Origin: an uncultured Acidimicrobiaceae bacterium | GTDB taxonomy: Bacteria > Actinomycetota > Acidimicrobiia > Acidimicrobiales > Ilumatobacteraceae | Assembly: GCA_903919455.1 (NCBI GenBank) | Contig: CAIXIJ010000115.1 | Span: 1-64,000, forward strand | Direction of reading: 5' to 3' | Length of the DNA: 64,000 bases | Part shown: positions 35,090 through 46,795 of the stretch, one piece after another | Numbering within the stretch: the stretch's first letter is position 1 | Layout: every line of letters begins with the position of its first letter | Notes under the pieces: model-generated | Database searches by the model: none | The model's input: the letters and a program-made list of their open reading frames with translations, nothing else | What the model was told of the DNA's origin: nothing | Program-made: the position numbers and the translations under genes

Positions 35090-36118
35090 TCAACGGATGC
35101 GCAGCGCCACTTCGTTCGCCAGCAAACGCCCCTGACGGGTGAGACGGGCAGTACCGGCTTCCACGTCGACCAGCGTGTCGAGGCCATCGAGGTCGAGGGC
35201 CTCGGACGGAATGCCGTCGCGCATACGAAGACGCAGTTGCAAGCCTTCGACGCGGCGGGTGTCGTCATCGAGGGTCTCCCCTGCCGCCTCGGTGGTCTCC
35301 CCTGCCTCGACAGCTGCGCAGTAGCGCTCCGGGGTACGCAGATTCCACCAACGGCGTCCGGATCGATGGCTGTGAGCCGCACAACCAACACCCAGATAGT
35401 CGCCCTGCTGCCAGTACAACACGTTGTGTCGGCATTCGTGACCCGGTTGCGCCCAGTTGCTCACCTCATAGTTCGAGAGCCCTGCAGCGGTGAGCAGATC
35501 GTCGGCGAGTTCGTACTTGTCGGCAAGGTCATCATCGTCAGGGTGGCGATGCGGTTCGTCGAACAGTGGAGTGCCTGCTTCCACCGTGAGGGCATAGGCA
35601 GACACGTGCGTGGGGCCCAACTCGAGCGCCCGGTCGAGCGTGACGCGCCAATCGTCGAGCGTTTCGCCCGCTCCGCCGTAGATGAGATCGAGGTTGAAGG
35701 TGGCGATCCCTGCCGCACGGACAGCGGCCACTGCATGTTCCACATTCGTGGGCACATGGCTGCGACCAAGCGCTTCCAGCACGTGCGGCACCATCGATTG
35801 CACCCCGATGCTCACACGGTTCACGCCTGCCTCTGCGTAGATCGTCATCATTTCGGCGGTGACGTCGTCGGGATTGCATTCCACGGTCATCTCGAACCCC
35901 GGAGCCACCGGGATGCATGCCAGCACCGCCGCGAGCGCTCGTGGGTCCACCAGCGTGGGCGTACCGCCACCAACGAACACACTCGACACCGGGGGCAAGC
36001 ACGCTCGTTCTATCTCCGTGCGGAGCGCCGCCAGATAGCGGTCCTGCAGATGATGCCGATCCGTCCAGGTGGCAAAGGCGCAGTAGTCGCACCGATGCGC
36101 GCAGAACGGAATGTGCAC
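35090..36118 (-). CDS. hemW: radical SAM protein HemW (coproporphyrinogen oxidase-like)
   Basis: At least 342 residues. It has the radical-SAM cluster motif CAHRCDYCAF (CxxxCxxC), then FVGGGTPTLVDP and NLDLIYGGAGETLDDW, and the C-terminal HemN-like domain. HemW is a haem chaperone for respiratory proteins. From GTG 36118 the protein starts MHIPFC, truncating the first strand normally seen as YVHIPFC. Fourteen more in-frame codons (SLPQISPDAFGVY) run back to a CTG at 36160-36158 that overlaps the bldD stop as CTGA; the true start may be there. There is no ATG, GTG or TTG in that extension. Confidence 0.9.
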   Translation of the reverse strand: MHIPFCAHRCDYCAFATWTDRHHLQDRYLAALRTEIERACLPPVSSVFVGGGTPTLVDPRALAAVLACIPVAPGFEMTVECNPDDVTAEMMTIYAEAGVNRVSIGVQSMVPHVLEALGRSHVPTNVEHAVAAVRAAGIATFNLDLIYGGAGETLDDWRVTLDRALELGPTHVSAYALTVEAGTPLFDEPHRHPDDDDLADKYELADDLLTAAGLSNYEVSNWAQPGHECRHNVLYWQQGDYLGVGCAAHSHRSGRRWWNLRTPERYCAAVEAGETTEAAGETLDDDTRRVEGLQLRLRMRDGIPSEALDLDGLDTLVDVEAGTARLTRQGRLLANEVALRIR

Positions 36119-36156
36119 ATAGACGCCGAAGGCGTCGGGGGAAATCTGGGGAAGGC

Positions 36157-36663
36157 TCAGGGGCGGTACAGCAGGTCGAGCGCATCGAGGCGCTGGCCCA
36201 CCTGATCGACCGGCACGTCGAGCATGGCGGAGATGGCGCGGGTGTCATCGCCGCGGACCGTGATGACCTTGCCATTGAAGTCTTGACGCTGCACCTGGAT
36301 CATCTTCAAGAAACGGGTGAGCATTTCGAAGGGCTGACCCGAGAGCTGACTGAGCTTGAGCAGGTCGACAGCCAACTTCTTGCGAGCTTCAGCTTCGCCA
36401 TCGGCGGCCGGCACTGCGTCTTCGCGAGGCAGCAACTGGTCGACGGGCACGTTGTAGAACTTCGCCAGACGCTCGAGGCGCGGCACGGAGATAGCCCGCT
36501 CGCCGCGTTCGTACGCGCCGAGCACCGACGCCTTGAACTCCTCGTTCGACGTGGCCTCCACTTCCTGCAGGGAAAGACGCTTCTGACGGCGGATGACGCG
36601 GAGTCGATCGCCTACCTTGCGGCTGTACGGCGAAGAAGCGACGTCGTCGTCGAAATCGCGCAT
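36157..36663 (-). CDS. bldD: BldD-family c-di-GMP-responsive regulator
   Basis: A 168-residue orthologue of Streptomyces BldD. Residues 11-80 form an XRE-type helix-turn-helix (SPYSRKVGDRLRVIRRQKRL, then VLGAYERGERAISVPRLERL, then FYNVPVDQLLPR). Residues 96-168 form the C-terminal domain, which holds the exact c-di-GMP signature RxD-x8-RxxD: R126-Q-D128, eight residues, R137-G-D-D140. In Streptomyces this site binds four c-di-GMP molecules to dimerise the repressor. Start is ATG 36663 (GTG 36669 is also possible), and GGGAGA lies upstream. A c-di-GMP phosphodiesterase-like gene is 1.1 kb away. Confidence 0.9.
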   Translation of the reverse strand: MRDFDDDVASSPYSRKVGDRLRVIRRQKRLSLQEVEATSNEEFKASVLGAYERGERAISVPRLERLAKFYNVPVDQLLPREDAVPAADGEAEARKKLAVDLLKLSQLSGQPFEMLTRFLKMIQVQRQDFNGKVITVRGDDTRAISAMLDVPVDQVGQRLDALDLLYRP

Positions 36664-36795
36664 GTTCACGTGGCCGTCTCCCAGAAGGTGCGAACGGGAA
36701 CAACCCGTCCTGTGGTGGATACAACGCACAGTGTGGCACGCCGAGAGGAAATCCGCAACGGTGTGTGAAAGGCCAACACGCTCCGTTGAGATTCT

Positions 36796-39579
<2,784 letters not shown>

Positions 39580-39618
39580 CGAAATCCCTCGGACGTCACG
39601 GTCGGTTGGCACTCGAGC

Positions 39619-40965
39619 CTATCGACTGCCAGCCGTCGCGTGGCGGTACCTCGCAAGGGCCTCTTCTCGCTCCACCGCATGATCCACCATCGGTGCCGGA
39701 TAGTCGTCGGGTCGGCGCGAGCCAGGTTCGTGCACCGCTGCACCGTCGATGCCGCGCAGTTCTGGCACCCACGAACGCACGAAGTGCCCGTCTGCATCGA
39801 AACGGTAGGCCTGCGTGGTGGGATTGAACACACGGAAGTACGGCGCCGCATCAGTGCCGGTGCCTGCCGCCCATTGCCAACCATGCTGGTTGGAGGCGAG
39901 GTCTCCGTCGACGAGGTGGCGCATGAAGTGACGGGCCCCCCACTGCCACGGAAGGTGGAGATCCTTCACGAGGAAGCTGGCAACGAGCATGCGCACCCGG
40001 TTGTGCATCCACCCCGACTGCAGCAGTTGACGCATACCGGCATCGACGATGGGAAAGCCCGTCGTGCCGGTGGCCCAGCGTTCGAACTTGCGTCGAGCGC
40101 TCTCGTCGGTGTCCACCACCATGGTGTCGAGCTTGTGATCGAGGTTCGTCCACGCTGACTCTGGAGTACGGAACAGCACATCGGCGTAGAACTCGCGCCA
40201 GCCCAGCTCGCTCGCAAACACCGAATGGCCGCGTTCGGGACCTAATTCTGCCAGGAGCTGACGCGGGTGCACGAGCCCCCACCGCAAGGCCGCCGACAGC
40301 CGACTGGTGCCGTCGACGCCCGGAAGATCTCGACGATCGTGGTAGTGCGTCGCCTCCGGAAGGAACTCGTTCCATCGATCAAGAGCAGCGGCCTCGCCGG
40401 CAGGCGGCAGCACGATGTCGACGTTCGTCGCAGCGGGCGGGCCTTCACACTCGATGGTTGGGGCACCAAGCCAGTCCACCTCAGGCACGCCGAGCGGCGA
40501 ATCCCAGCCGATGGCCCGCCACGCCTTCGAGAATGGCGTGAACACTCGGTAGGCGGTGCCGTCGCCCTTGTTCACATCGCCCGGCTGCACGGCGTACGCG
40601 CTGCCGACACCGACGAACTTCACATCATTGGAGCGCAATGCCTCCGCAACGGCAGCGTCACGCCGACGACCGTACGGACCGTACTCGCGGCTGACGAACA
40701 CCGCGTCGGCTCCCACCTCTGCGGCAAGCGCCGCAACCACCTTCACCGGGTCGCCATGTCGATACACCAGTGCTCGCCCCATGGACTCGTCGAGCGAGTC
40801 CAGGCACGCGGCCATGAAGGCACGGCGAGGCGCGCCGCTGCGATCGAAGGCTGGATCCACGACGAACAACGGCACGACTCGACCACTCGCTGCGGCAGCG
40901 TGGAGTGCGGGAAGGTCGGCGAGTCGAAGGTCGCGTCTGAACCACATGATGACGGTACGAGGCAT
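39619..40965 (-). CDS. phr: deoxyribodipyrimidine photo-lyase
   Basis: A 448-residue DNA photolyase. The N-terminal alpha/beta antenna domain begins TVIMWFRRDLRLADLPALHA. The FAD-binding domain has SELGWREFYADVLF, WATGTTGFPIVDAGMRQLLQ, then GWMHNRVRMLVASFL and FNPTTQAYRFDADG, as in class I CPD photolyases. It splits UV dimers using blue light. The ATG 40965 is divergent from the histidine phosphatase. It precedes hrcA by about 39 bases. It implies exposure to light in the habitat. Confidence 0.94.
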   Translation of the reverse strand: MPRTVIMWFRRDLRLADLPALHAAAASGRVVPLFVVDPAFDRSGAPRRAFMAACLDSLDESMGRALVYRHGDPVKVVAALAAEVGADAVFVSREYGPYGRRRDAAVAEALRSNDVKFVGVGSAYAVQPGDVNKGDGTAYRVFTPFSKAWRAIGWDSPLGVPEVDWLGAPTIECEGPPAATNVDIVLPPAGEAAALDRWNEFLPEATHYHDRRDLPGVDGTSRLSAALRWGLVHPRQLLAELGPERGHSVFASELGWREFYADVLFRTPESAWTNLDHKLDTMVVDTDESARRKFERWATGTTGFPIVDAGMRQLLQSGWMHNRVRMLVASFLVKDLHLPWQWGARHFMRHLVDGDLASNQHGWQWAAGTGTDAAPYFRVFNPTTQAYRFDADGHFVRSWVPELRGIDGAAVHEPGSRRPDDYPAPMVDHAVEREEALARYRHATAGSR

Positions 40966-40982
40966 GCACCACGAGTGTCGCC

Positions 40983-40988
40983 TACCCT
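40983..40988 (+). promoter_or_regulatory. putative -10 element for leaderless histidine phosphatase gene
   Basis: TACCCT is followed by eight bases and GTG 40997. No Shine-Dalgarno lies between. The whole gap to the divergent phr start is 31 bases. Confidence 0.4.
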
Positions 40989-40996
40989 TCCTCGCC

Positions 40997-41605
40997 GTGC
41001 CTCATTCTGCGCCCCCGGTCCCCTCGCTGATTCTGCTGGTTCGTCATGGCGCCACAGAGTGGTCGGTCACTGGACAGCACACCGGACGCACCGATATCCC
41101 GCTCACTACTGAAGGTGAGCGCCAGGCACGCGACGCCGCTCGAGTCATCGAGCACTGGCTCGACGGGGCCGACCCCGTCGTCTACACCAGCCCTCTGCAA
41201 CGGGCCTCGCGTACAGCCGAGTTAGCTCTGCCGCGTCACTCCGCCGAACCGGTGGCAGCGCTGATGGAGTACGACTACGGCAACTACGAGGGGCTCACCA
41301 CCAGCGAGATCTACGCGCAGGACCCCGACTGGGACCTGTTCGGCAGTGGCTGCCCGGGAGGCGAGAACATCCTTCAAGTGGCAGCGCGTTGCGACTCGTT
41401 CGCAGCGAAACTCGAACGCACTGCCGCAGGCCGCGCGGTCGTGGCCTTCACCCACGGGCATCTCAGCCGCATTCTCACTGCTCGAATGCTGGGCATTCCT
41501 GCGTCAGCTGCCGGTGGCCTCTGGAACGACACTGCTTCCGTGGCCGCCATCAACCTGCATCGCGGACGTCTCGTCCTCGTCGGATGGAACATCACGGCGT
41601 TGTGA
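40997..41605 (+). CDS. histidine phosphatase family protein
   Basis: A 202-residue phosphatase of the phosphoglycerate-mutase-like superfamily. LILLVRHGATEW contains the phospho-accepting His17 in the RHG motif; YTSPLQRASRTAEL and VVAFTHGHLSRIL supply the other conserved Arg and His. YDYGNYEGLTTSEI fits the acid-phosphatase group, not glycolytic mutases. Start GTG 40997 is chosen because translation from upstream ATGs shows no homology. The 3' end overlaps the convergent MFS gene by 102 bases, yet its conserved domain runs right to the end. Confidence 0.88.
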   Translation: MPHSAPPVPSLILLVRHGATEWSVTGQHTGRTDIPLTTEGERQARDAARVIEHWLDGADPVVYTSPLQRASRTAELALPRHSAEPVAALMEYDYGNYEGLTTSEIYAQDPDWDLFGSGCPGGENILQVAARCDSFAAKLERTAAGRAVVAFTHGHLSRILTARMLGIPASAAGGLWNDTASVAAINLHRGRLVLVGWNITAL

Positions 41606-42799
41606 ACGCCGCAGCACCACACCCACGCTGCACGCTGCCAACGCGATCACGCTGCCGTACCCGAGGCTCCATTCCGCGCTGACGTGGTCGGCCACCCAAC
41701 CGGTGATCGGTGCCCCCACAGGGGTGCTGCCGAGGAAGGCAACGGCACTCAACGCCAGCAAGCGGCCGCGCATGTTGGGTGGTGATTCCTGCTGCATGAT
41801 CGAGTTCTGACCGGCAATCACCGCCGCTCCGGTAGCGCCCACCGGAAGGCTCAGCAGCACCGCAGCCCAGGGACCCGGGGCCCACGCGAGCAGGAGACCC
41901 GTCACGCCGAGCAGCAGTCCGTTGCCGAAGAACCAACGTGTCGTCACGCGCGGACGCGCTGCAGTGAGCAACGAGCCACACAGGCTGCCGACGCCGGTGG
42001 CGGCGAGCAGGATGCCGAACCATCGCCGATCGCCGAAGCGCACATCGCTGAGCTTCAGCAACGACACGTTGTAGTTGAAGGCGAACATCCCTACCAGCGT
42101 GAACACCACGAACACCACGAACAGACGCCGATCGCGCACGATGAAGCGCATCGCGTCACGCACAGGCGTGCCGCCGCGGTCGGCCCGAACCGTTGGGTAC
42201 ATCTTCGTGCGGTCGATCGCGAAGAGCGGCCACAGGATGGCCAGAAACGACACGCCGTTGATGATGAACAACCAACCGGCACCAAGAGGGCCAACCAAGA
42301 ACGCTGCCAAGGCAGGTCCGACGATGCGGGATCCGGTCATCACCGCAGTGTTCAGCGACACGACGTTCGAGATCTCTTTCGGCTCCACCAGTTCGATGAC
42401 GAACCCGCGACGCGCCGGGTTGTCGAACGCGGCCACCACGCCCAGCAGCAGCGACAGGGTGTAGAGCACCGGCAAGTTGGTGAGGTGGCACAGCGTCAAC
42501 ACGCCGAGCACCAGTGCCTGAAGGCCCTGCAGTGACTGCGTGACGATGGTGAAGCGGCGTTTGTCGCTTCGGTCGGCGATCGCCCCTGCCCAACTGCCCA
42601 GCAGCAGCATCGGGAGGAACTGACACAACAGGTTGATCCCCGTGTCGGTGGCGTTGCCGGTGAGGTCGTACACCACCAGCGCCACCGCGGTCATCTGCAT
42701 CCAGCTGCCGAAGTTGCTCACCAGCAGACCGAGGAAGAAGAGCCGTGCATTGCGATGCCGCAGGGAGCTGAACATCGCTGACCGAGACATCGTGATCAT
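41504..42799 (-). CDS. MFS transporter, EntS/MFS_3-like
   Basis: A 431-residue transporter with about twelve membrane helices. It opens FSSLRHRNARLFFLGLLVSN and has AGAIADRSDKRRF in the first cytoplasmic loop (the MFS A-motif) and AFDNPARRGFVIELV, typical of the enterobactin-exporter-like group. It probably exports a small molecule. The last 34 residues (from about RSQRRDVPSDEDE) form a hydrophilic tail encoded in the 102-base overlap with the histidine phosphatase. GGGGG lies six bases before ATG 42799. It is divergent from a DNA polymerase gene. Confidence 0.88.
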   Translation of the reverse strand: MITMSRSAMFSSLRHRNARLFFLGLLVSNFGSWMQMTAVALVVYDLTGNATDTGINLLCQFLPMLLLGSWAGAIADRSDKRRFTIVTQSLQGLQALVLGVLTLCHLTNLPVLYTLSLLLGVVAAFDNPARRGFVIELVEPKEISNVVSLNTAVMTGSRIVGPALAAFLVGPLGAGWLFIINGVSFLAILWPLFAIDRTKMYPTVRADRGGTPVRDAMRFIVRDRRLFVVFVVFTLVGMFAFNYNVSLLKLSDVRFGDRRWFGILLAATGVGSLCGSLLTAARPRVTTRWFFGNGLLLGVTGLLLAWAPGPWAAVLLSLPVGATGAAVIAGQNSIMQQESPPNMRGRLLALSAVAFLGSTPVGAPITGWVADHVSAEWSLGYGSVIALAACSVGVVLRRSQRRDVPSDEDETSAMQVDGGHGSSVVPEATGS

Positions 42800-42828
42800 T
42801 TCTACCCCCTCTCGGGCAGGATGGGGGT

Positions 42829-44571
42829 GTGCATCGCACGGTCCACTCCCCCGACGAGGCCATCGCCGCCCTGAGCGACCATGGAGTTCAGCGCGGCAGC
42901 CCGGTCGGCCTCGCAGTGCACGACAGCACCGTCGGGTTCGCCGCTGGCGACCACACGATCGCAGTGGAGGGCGGCGATGCGTTCCGTTGCGTCGCTGCCG
43001 TCGAACGCACGATTCGCCCTCGTTGGGTGCTGTGGTCCCCCGACACTGCCGCGGCCCTCGTACGCAGCGGCATCAGGGTTTCCACCGCCTGGGATGTCGC
43101 CGCAGTTCACCGATTGCTCGCAGGCGGATGGCGCAATGATCCCGCACGGGTCTGGGCGTACCTGCATGGTCTCGACCGCCGGCACACACCAGTGGCCGGG
43201 CAACTCGACCTCATGGGCGGTGATGCCGGCGATGATGCCGACCAACCCGTTCGTCCCGATGGATATCTCCGTGCGGAGTGGGTGGATGGCAGTTGGCGTC
43301 GGTCGTCCACCGATGCGGCCGCCTGGGCCGCCGTGGTACTGAGGGTGGCCGCACTTCAGGGCGAACGGCTCCGGGCGCTCTCGAAGACCGGCGCCGTCGC
43401 TGGCGATTCCGAGGCAACCGCCCGGGCGGAATCCACCGCCGAACTGCTGTGCGCCGAACTGGCTCACGATGGCCTACCGATCGACCGATTGGCAGCGGTC
43501 GAGTTGATCTCGTCGTTGGTCGGCCCTCGTCCGCAGAACGAGGCCGAGGCTGCAGAGGGGCGCCGTCGCCGCGACGCAGAAGTGTTCGTCCATCTCTCGT
43601 CGGCAGCAGGAGTCGATCTCCGCAACCCGGCCGACGTGAAGGCGATGCTGCGCCGGGTTGGCATCGATGTGCCCGACACTCGCGCCTGGCGCCTCGAGGG
43701 AATGCGCAGCGTGCATCCGGTGGTCGATGCCCTCTTGGCCTGGCGGAAGGCGGAGCGAATCGCCACCACATTCGGCCACACCTGGCTGGCCGAACACGTG
43801 GGCAGCGACGGTCGTCTGCGTGGCGCATGGTCGGCCAGCGATGGCGCCGCTGGTCGCATGACGGCCCAGGCGGGTCTGCACAACCTGCCCGCCGAACTGC
43901 GCGACGTGGTGGTGGCCAAACATGGTCATGTCTTTGTGCGCGCAGACCTCGGCCAAATCGAGCCACGCGTGCTGGCCGCCGTGTCGGGCGACGAGGCACT
44001 GCGACGCGCCACACAGGACGACGACCTTTACGCGCCGGTGGCGAAGCGACTGGGGGTGGAACGCTCCGTTGCCAAGATTGCAGTGCTTGCTGCCATGTAC
44101 GGCCAGACCAGTGGCACCGCCGGCCAGGCGCTGCGAGGCATGGAGGCGGCGTATCCGGCGGCCATGAAGTTCCTCGACACGGCAGCGCAGCAGGGCCAGG
44201 CCGGTATCGACATTCGCACGTATGGCGGCCGATTGATTCGGGTGGGCGAGGTTGCCGACGGCGACGTTCGCGGTGCTGCAGCGGCCGCACGCGGCCGCTA
44301 CGCCCGCAATGCGATGGTGCAGGGTGCCGCGGCCGAGCTGTTCAAGGTCTGGGCGGTCACCGTGCGCGCACGGCTGGGCGACCTCGACGCTCGCATCGTG
44401 CTGTGCCTCCACGACGAACTGCTGCTCCACGTTCGCGAGGAAGATGCAACCGGGGTGGTGGCACTCCTCGACCGGTGTTTGGGCGAAGCTGCGCACCGTT
44501 GGCACCCCACCAGCGGGGTGCGGTTCGTCACCGACACGAGCATCGTGCGCAGCTGGGCCGAAGCGAAGTAG
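42829..44571 (+). CDS. second family-A DNA polymerase with vestigial exonuclease region
   Basis: A 580-residue PolA-like protein. Residues 1-220 occupy the place of a 3'-5' exonuclease domain but show no clear DEDD residues. The polymerase part has GRMTAQAGLHNLP (342-354), motif A RADLGQIEPRVLAAVSGDE (D373), motif B K416...Y424-G425, and motif C LCLHDELLLHV (H528-D529-E530). Motif A differs from the usual DxSQIELR. Similar stand-alone proteins occur in actinobacteria beside a normal PolA. It lacks a 5' nuclease domain. It may serve repair or translesion synthesis, but this is inference. Confidence 0.87.
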   Translation: MHRTVHSPDEAIAALSDHGVQRGSPVGLAVHDSTVGFAAGDHTIAVEGGDAFRCVAAVERTIRPRWVLWSPDTAAALVRSGIRVSTAWDVAAVHRLLAGGWRNDPARVWAYLHGLDRRHTPVAGQLDLMGGDAGDDADQPVRPDGYLRAEWVDGSWRRSSTDAAAWAAVVLRVAALQGERLRALSKTGAVAGDSEATARAESTAELLCAELAHDGLPIDRLAAVELISSLVGPRPQNEAEAAEGRRRRDAEVFVHLSSAAGVDLRNPADVKAMLRRVGIDVPDTRAWRLEGMRSVHPVVDALLAWRKAERIATTFGHTWLAEHVGSDGRLRGAWSASDGAAGRMTAQAGLHNLPAELRDVVVAKHGHVFVRADLGQIEPRVLAAVSGDEALRRATQDDDLYAPVAKRLGVERSVAKIAVLAAMYGQTSGTAGQALRGMEAAYPAAMKFLDTAAQQGQAGIDIRTYGGRLIRVGEVADGDVRGAAAAARGRYARNAMVQGAAAELFKVWAVTVRARLGDLDARIVLCLHDELLLHVREEDATGVVALLDRCLGEAAHRWHPTSGVRFVTDTSIVRSWAEAK

Positions 44572-44586
44572 TGCTGGGCGAAACAG

Positions 44587-46371
44587 TCAGTCGTCGAGCT
44601 TGAGGGCCGAGATGAACACGTCGCCGGGCACTTCCACACGCCCGATGCTCTTCATCTTCTTCTTGCCCTCTTTTTGCTTCTCGAGCAGCTTGCGCTTACG
44701 TGTGATGTCGCCGCCGTAGCACTTGGCCAACACGTCCTTGCGCTTGGCTTTCACGGTCTCGCGAGCAATCACCTTGCCGCCGATGGCCGCCTGAATCGGC
44801 ACGTCGAACATCTGCCGAGGGATGAGCTCCTTCAGCTTCTCGCACATCCGGTTGCCGTAGGCGAAGGCTTTGTCGCGGTGCACGATGGTGCTGAATGCGT
44901 CGGCTGGAATGCTGTTCAGCAGCAGGTCGACGCGCACCAGATTGCTGCGCTGGTAACCACTGAGCTCGTAATCGAGGCTTGCGTACCCCTGCGTGCGGCT
45001 CTTCATCTGGTCGAAGAAGTCGACCACCACCTCAGCGAGCGGGATCTGATAGTGCAGCTCCACACGCTCGGGCGACAGGTACTCCAGCTTCGTCATATCG
45101 CCACGGCGGGTCTGACAGAGGTCCATCAGGGTGCCCGTGTAGTCCTTCGGAGTGATGATGCTCACTCGGAAGTAGGGCTCCTCGATGAAGTCGATGCTCT
45201 GGGGCATCGGTAGATCGGCAGGGTTGTCGCAGAGTTCCACTTCACCGTTGGTCTTGTGGACGCGGTACTCCACGCTCGGAGCGGTGGCGATGAGCGCCAG
45301 GTTGAACTCGCGCTCGAGGCGCTCCTTCACGATCTCCATGTGCAGCAGACCGAGGAAGCCGCAGCGGAAACCGAAGCCGAGCGCACCGGAGCTCTCGGGC
45401 GAATAGGTGATGCTCGCATCGTTCAGCTTGAGCTTCTCGAGGCTCTCGCGCAGCAGTTCGAAGTCGTCGCCATCGATGGGGAACAGGCCGCAGAACACCA
45501 TCGGCTTCGGGTCGCGGTAACCCTCCAGCGCGGTGGTGGCGCCGTGATGGAAGGTCGTGACGGTTTCACCGGAACGGGCTTGGCCCACGTCCTTGATGCC
45601 GGCGATGAGATACCCCACCTCGCCGGGGCCGAGCTGCGGGACCGGCGAGGGTCCGGGCGAGCGGACACCGATTTCCACAGACTCCTGCGGAGTGCCGGCG
45701 TTCATGAACAGCAGCTTGTCGCCGCTGCTGATGCGACCGTTCATCACGCGGATGCTGGAGACCACACCGCGGTACTGGTCGTACTGCGAATCGAAGATGA
45801 GGGCCTGCAGCGGCGCCTCAGGGTCGCCCTTCGGAGCCGGGATACGTTCGATCACTGCGTCGAGCAGCGAATCCACACCCACGCCGGTCTTGGCCGAGAT
45901 ACGCAGGATGTCTTCTGCCGGGATACCCAGCACGGTCTCGATCTCCATGGCGTACCGATCGGGGTCGGCTGCCGGCAGGTCGATCTTGTTCAGCGCCGCC
46001 ACGATCTCGAGGTCGTGTTCGAGCGCCAGGTAGCAGTTGGCCAGCGTCTGGGCTTCGATGCCCTGTGCGGCGTCGACCACCAGCACCACGCCCTCGCATG
46101 CCGCCAGGCTGCGGCTCACCTCGTAGCCGAAGTCGACGTGACCGGGCGTGTCGATGAGGTGCAGCGTGTGCCCCTTCCACGCCACGCGCACGTTCTGCGC
46201 CTTGATGGTGATGCCACGCTCGCGCTCGAGATCCATCGAGTCGAGGTACTGCGCACGCATGTCGCGCGCGTCCACGGTCTTGGTGATCTCCAGGATGCGG
46301 TCGCTGAGGGTGCTCTTACCGTGGTCGATGTGAGCGATGATCGAGAAGTTGCGGATGCGTTCGAGGTCCAT
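44587..46371 (-). CDS. lepA: elongation factor 4 (LepA)
   Basis: A 594-residue translational GTPase. G1 is [16 protein letters not shown]3 is [14 protein letters not shown], and G4 is [12 protein letters not shown]. The C-terminus carries the LepA-specific domain with [20 protein letters not shown] and [20 protein letters not shown]. It acts on ribosomes in back-translocation or biogenesis. Start is ATG 46371. It is divergent from rpsT, a common arrangement. Confidence 0.97.
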   Translation of the reverse strand: MDLERIRNFSIIAHIDHGKSTLSDRILEITKTVDARDMRAQYLDSMDLERERGITIKAQNVRVAWKGHTLHLIDTPGHVDFGYEVSRSLAACEGVVLVVDAAQGIEAQTLANCYLALEHDLEIVAALNKIDLPAADPDRYAMEIETVLGIPAEDILRISAKTGVGVDSLLDAVIERIPAPKGDPEAPLQALIFDSQYDQYRGVVSSIRVMNGRISSGDKLLFMNAGTPQESVEIGVRSPGPSPVPQLGPGEVGYLIAGIKDVGQARSGETVTTFHHGATTALEGYRDPKPMVFCGLFPIDGDDFELLRESLEKLKLNDASITYSPESSGALGFGFRCGFLGLLHMEIVKERLEREFNLALIATAPSVEYRVHKTNGEVELCDNPADLPMPQSIDFIEEPYFRVSIITPKDYTGTLMDLCQTRRGDMTKLEYLSPERVELHYQIPLAEVVVDFFDQMKSRTQGYASLDYELSGYQRSNLVRVDLLLNSIPADAFSTIVHRDKAFAYGNRMCEKLKELIPRQMFDVPIQAAIGGKVIARETVKAKRKDVLAKCYGGDITRKRKLLEKQKEGKKKMKSIGRVEVPGDVFISALKLDD

Positions 46372-46399
46372 GGGCGGTCGCTCAAGGTTACCGGGCAGG

Positions 46400-46429
46400 T
46401 TGGGGCGAGGGGCGTGGTGCTGTTAGCCT
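46400..46429 (+). promoter_or_regulatory. putative promoter of rpsT
   Basis: TTGGGG (46400-46405), 18 bases, TAGCCT (46424-46429), giving a leader of about 33 bases before GTG 46469. Confidence 0.4.
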
Positions 46430-46468
46430 TCAAAGGCAGTTTTCCGAGAGTCGTAGAGGGTCCATTCC

Positions 46469-46723
46469 GTGGCGAACATCAAGAGTCAGAAGAAGCGCAA
46501 CCTTACGAATGCCAAGCGCGCAGCGCGCAACAAGGCGACGAAGAGCGAGCTCAAGACTCGCGTGCGCAACGCCACGGCGGCCGCTGGCACCGAGCAGAGC
46601 GACGAAACGCTCCGCTTGGCCGTGAAGCGCCTCGACATGGCTGCTGCCAAGGGTGTCATCCACCCCAACCAGGCCGCTCGCCGCAAGAGCCGCCTGATGA
46701 AGAAGCTCAACGCCGCAGGCTGA
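46469..46723 (+). CDS. rpsT: 30S ribosomal protein S20
   Basis: An 84-residue basic helical protein, MANIKSQKKRNLTNAKRAA onward, with KLDMAAAKGVIHPNQAARRK-like S20 signature (here RLDMAAAKGVIHPNQAARRK). It binds 16S rRNA early in small-subunit assembly. The start is GTG 46469 with GAGGG at 46456-46460. It stands alone on the plus strand between lepA and holA and is followed by a strong hairpin. Confidence 0.97.
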   Translation: MANIKSQKKRNLTNAKRAARNKATKSELKTRVRNATAAAGTEQSDETLRLAVKRLDMAAAKGVIHPNQAARRKSRLMKKLNAAG

Positions 46724-46747
46724 ACCGCCGCTGCGAAAGTGTTCTGG

Positions 46748-46778
46748 AACGAGCCCGGGCCAATGGCCCGGGCTCGTT
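46748..46778. terminator. bidirectional hairpin terminator between rpsT and holA
   Basis: AACGAGCCCGGGCC and its exact reverse complement form a perfect 14-base-pair stem around the loop AAT. It starts 24 bases after the rpsT stop and ends 17 bases before the convergent holA stop. The stem ends in TT without a longer T run, as is common for hairpin terminators in GC-rich actinobacteria. Confidence 0.75.
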
Positions 46779-46795
46779 CGCGTATACGGGCCTGG

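Noticed and set aside
39603-39622. CIRCE-like half site (TTGGCACTC) next to hrcA
   Set aside because: A CIRCE element needs two nine-base arms separated by nine bases. Here only one arm is close to consensus and GAGCC follows immediately, so it is probably chance.
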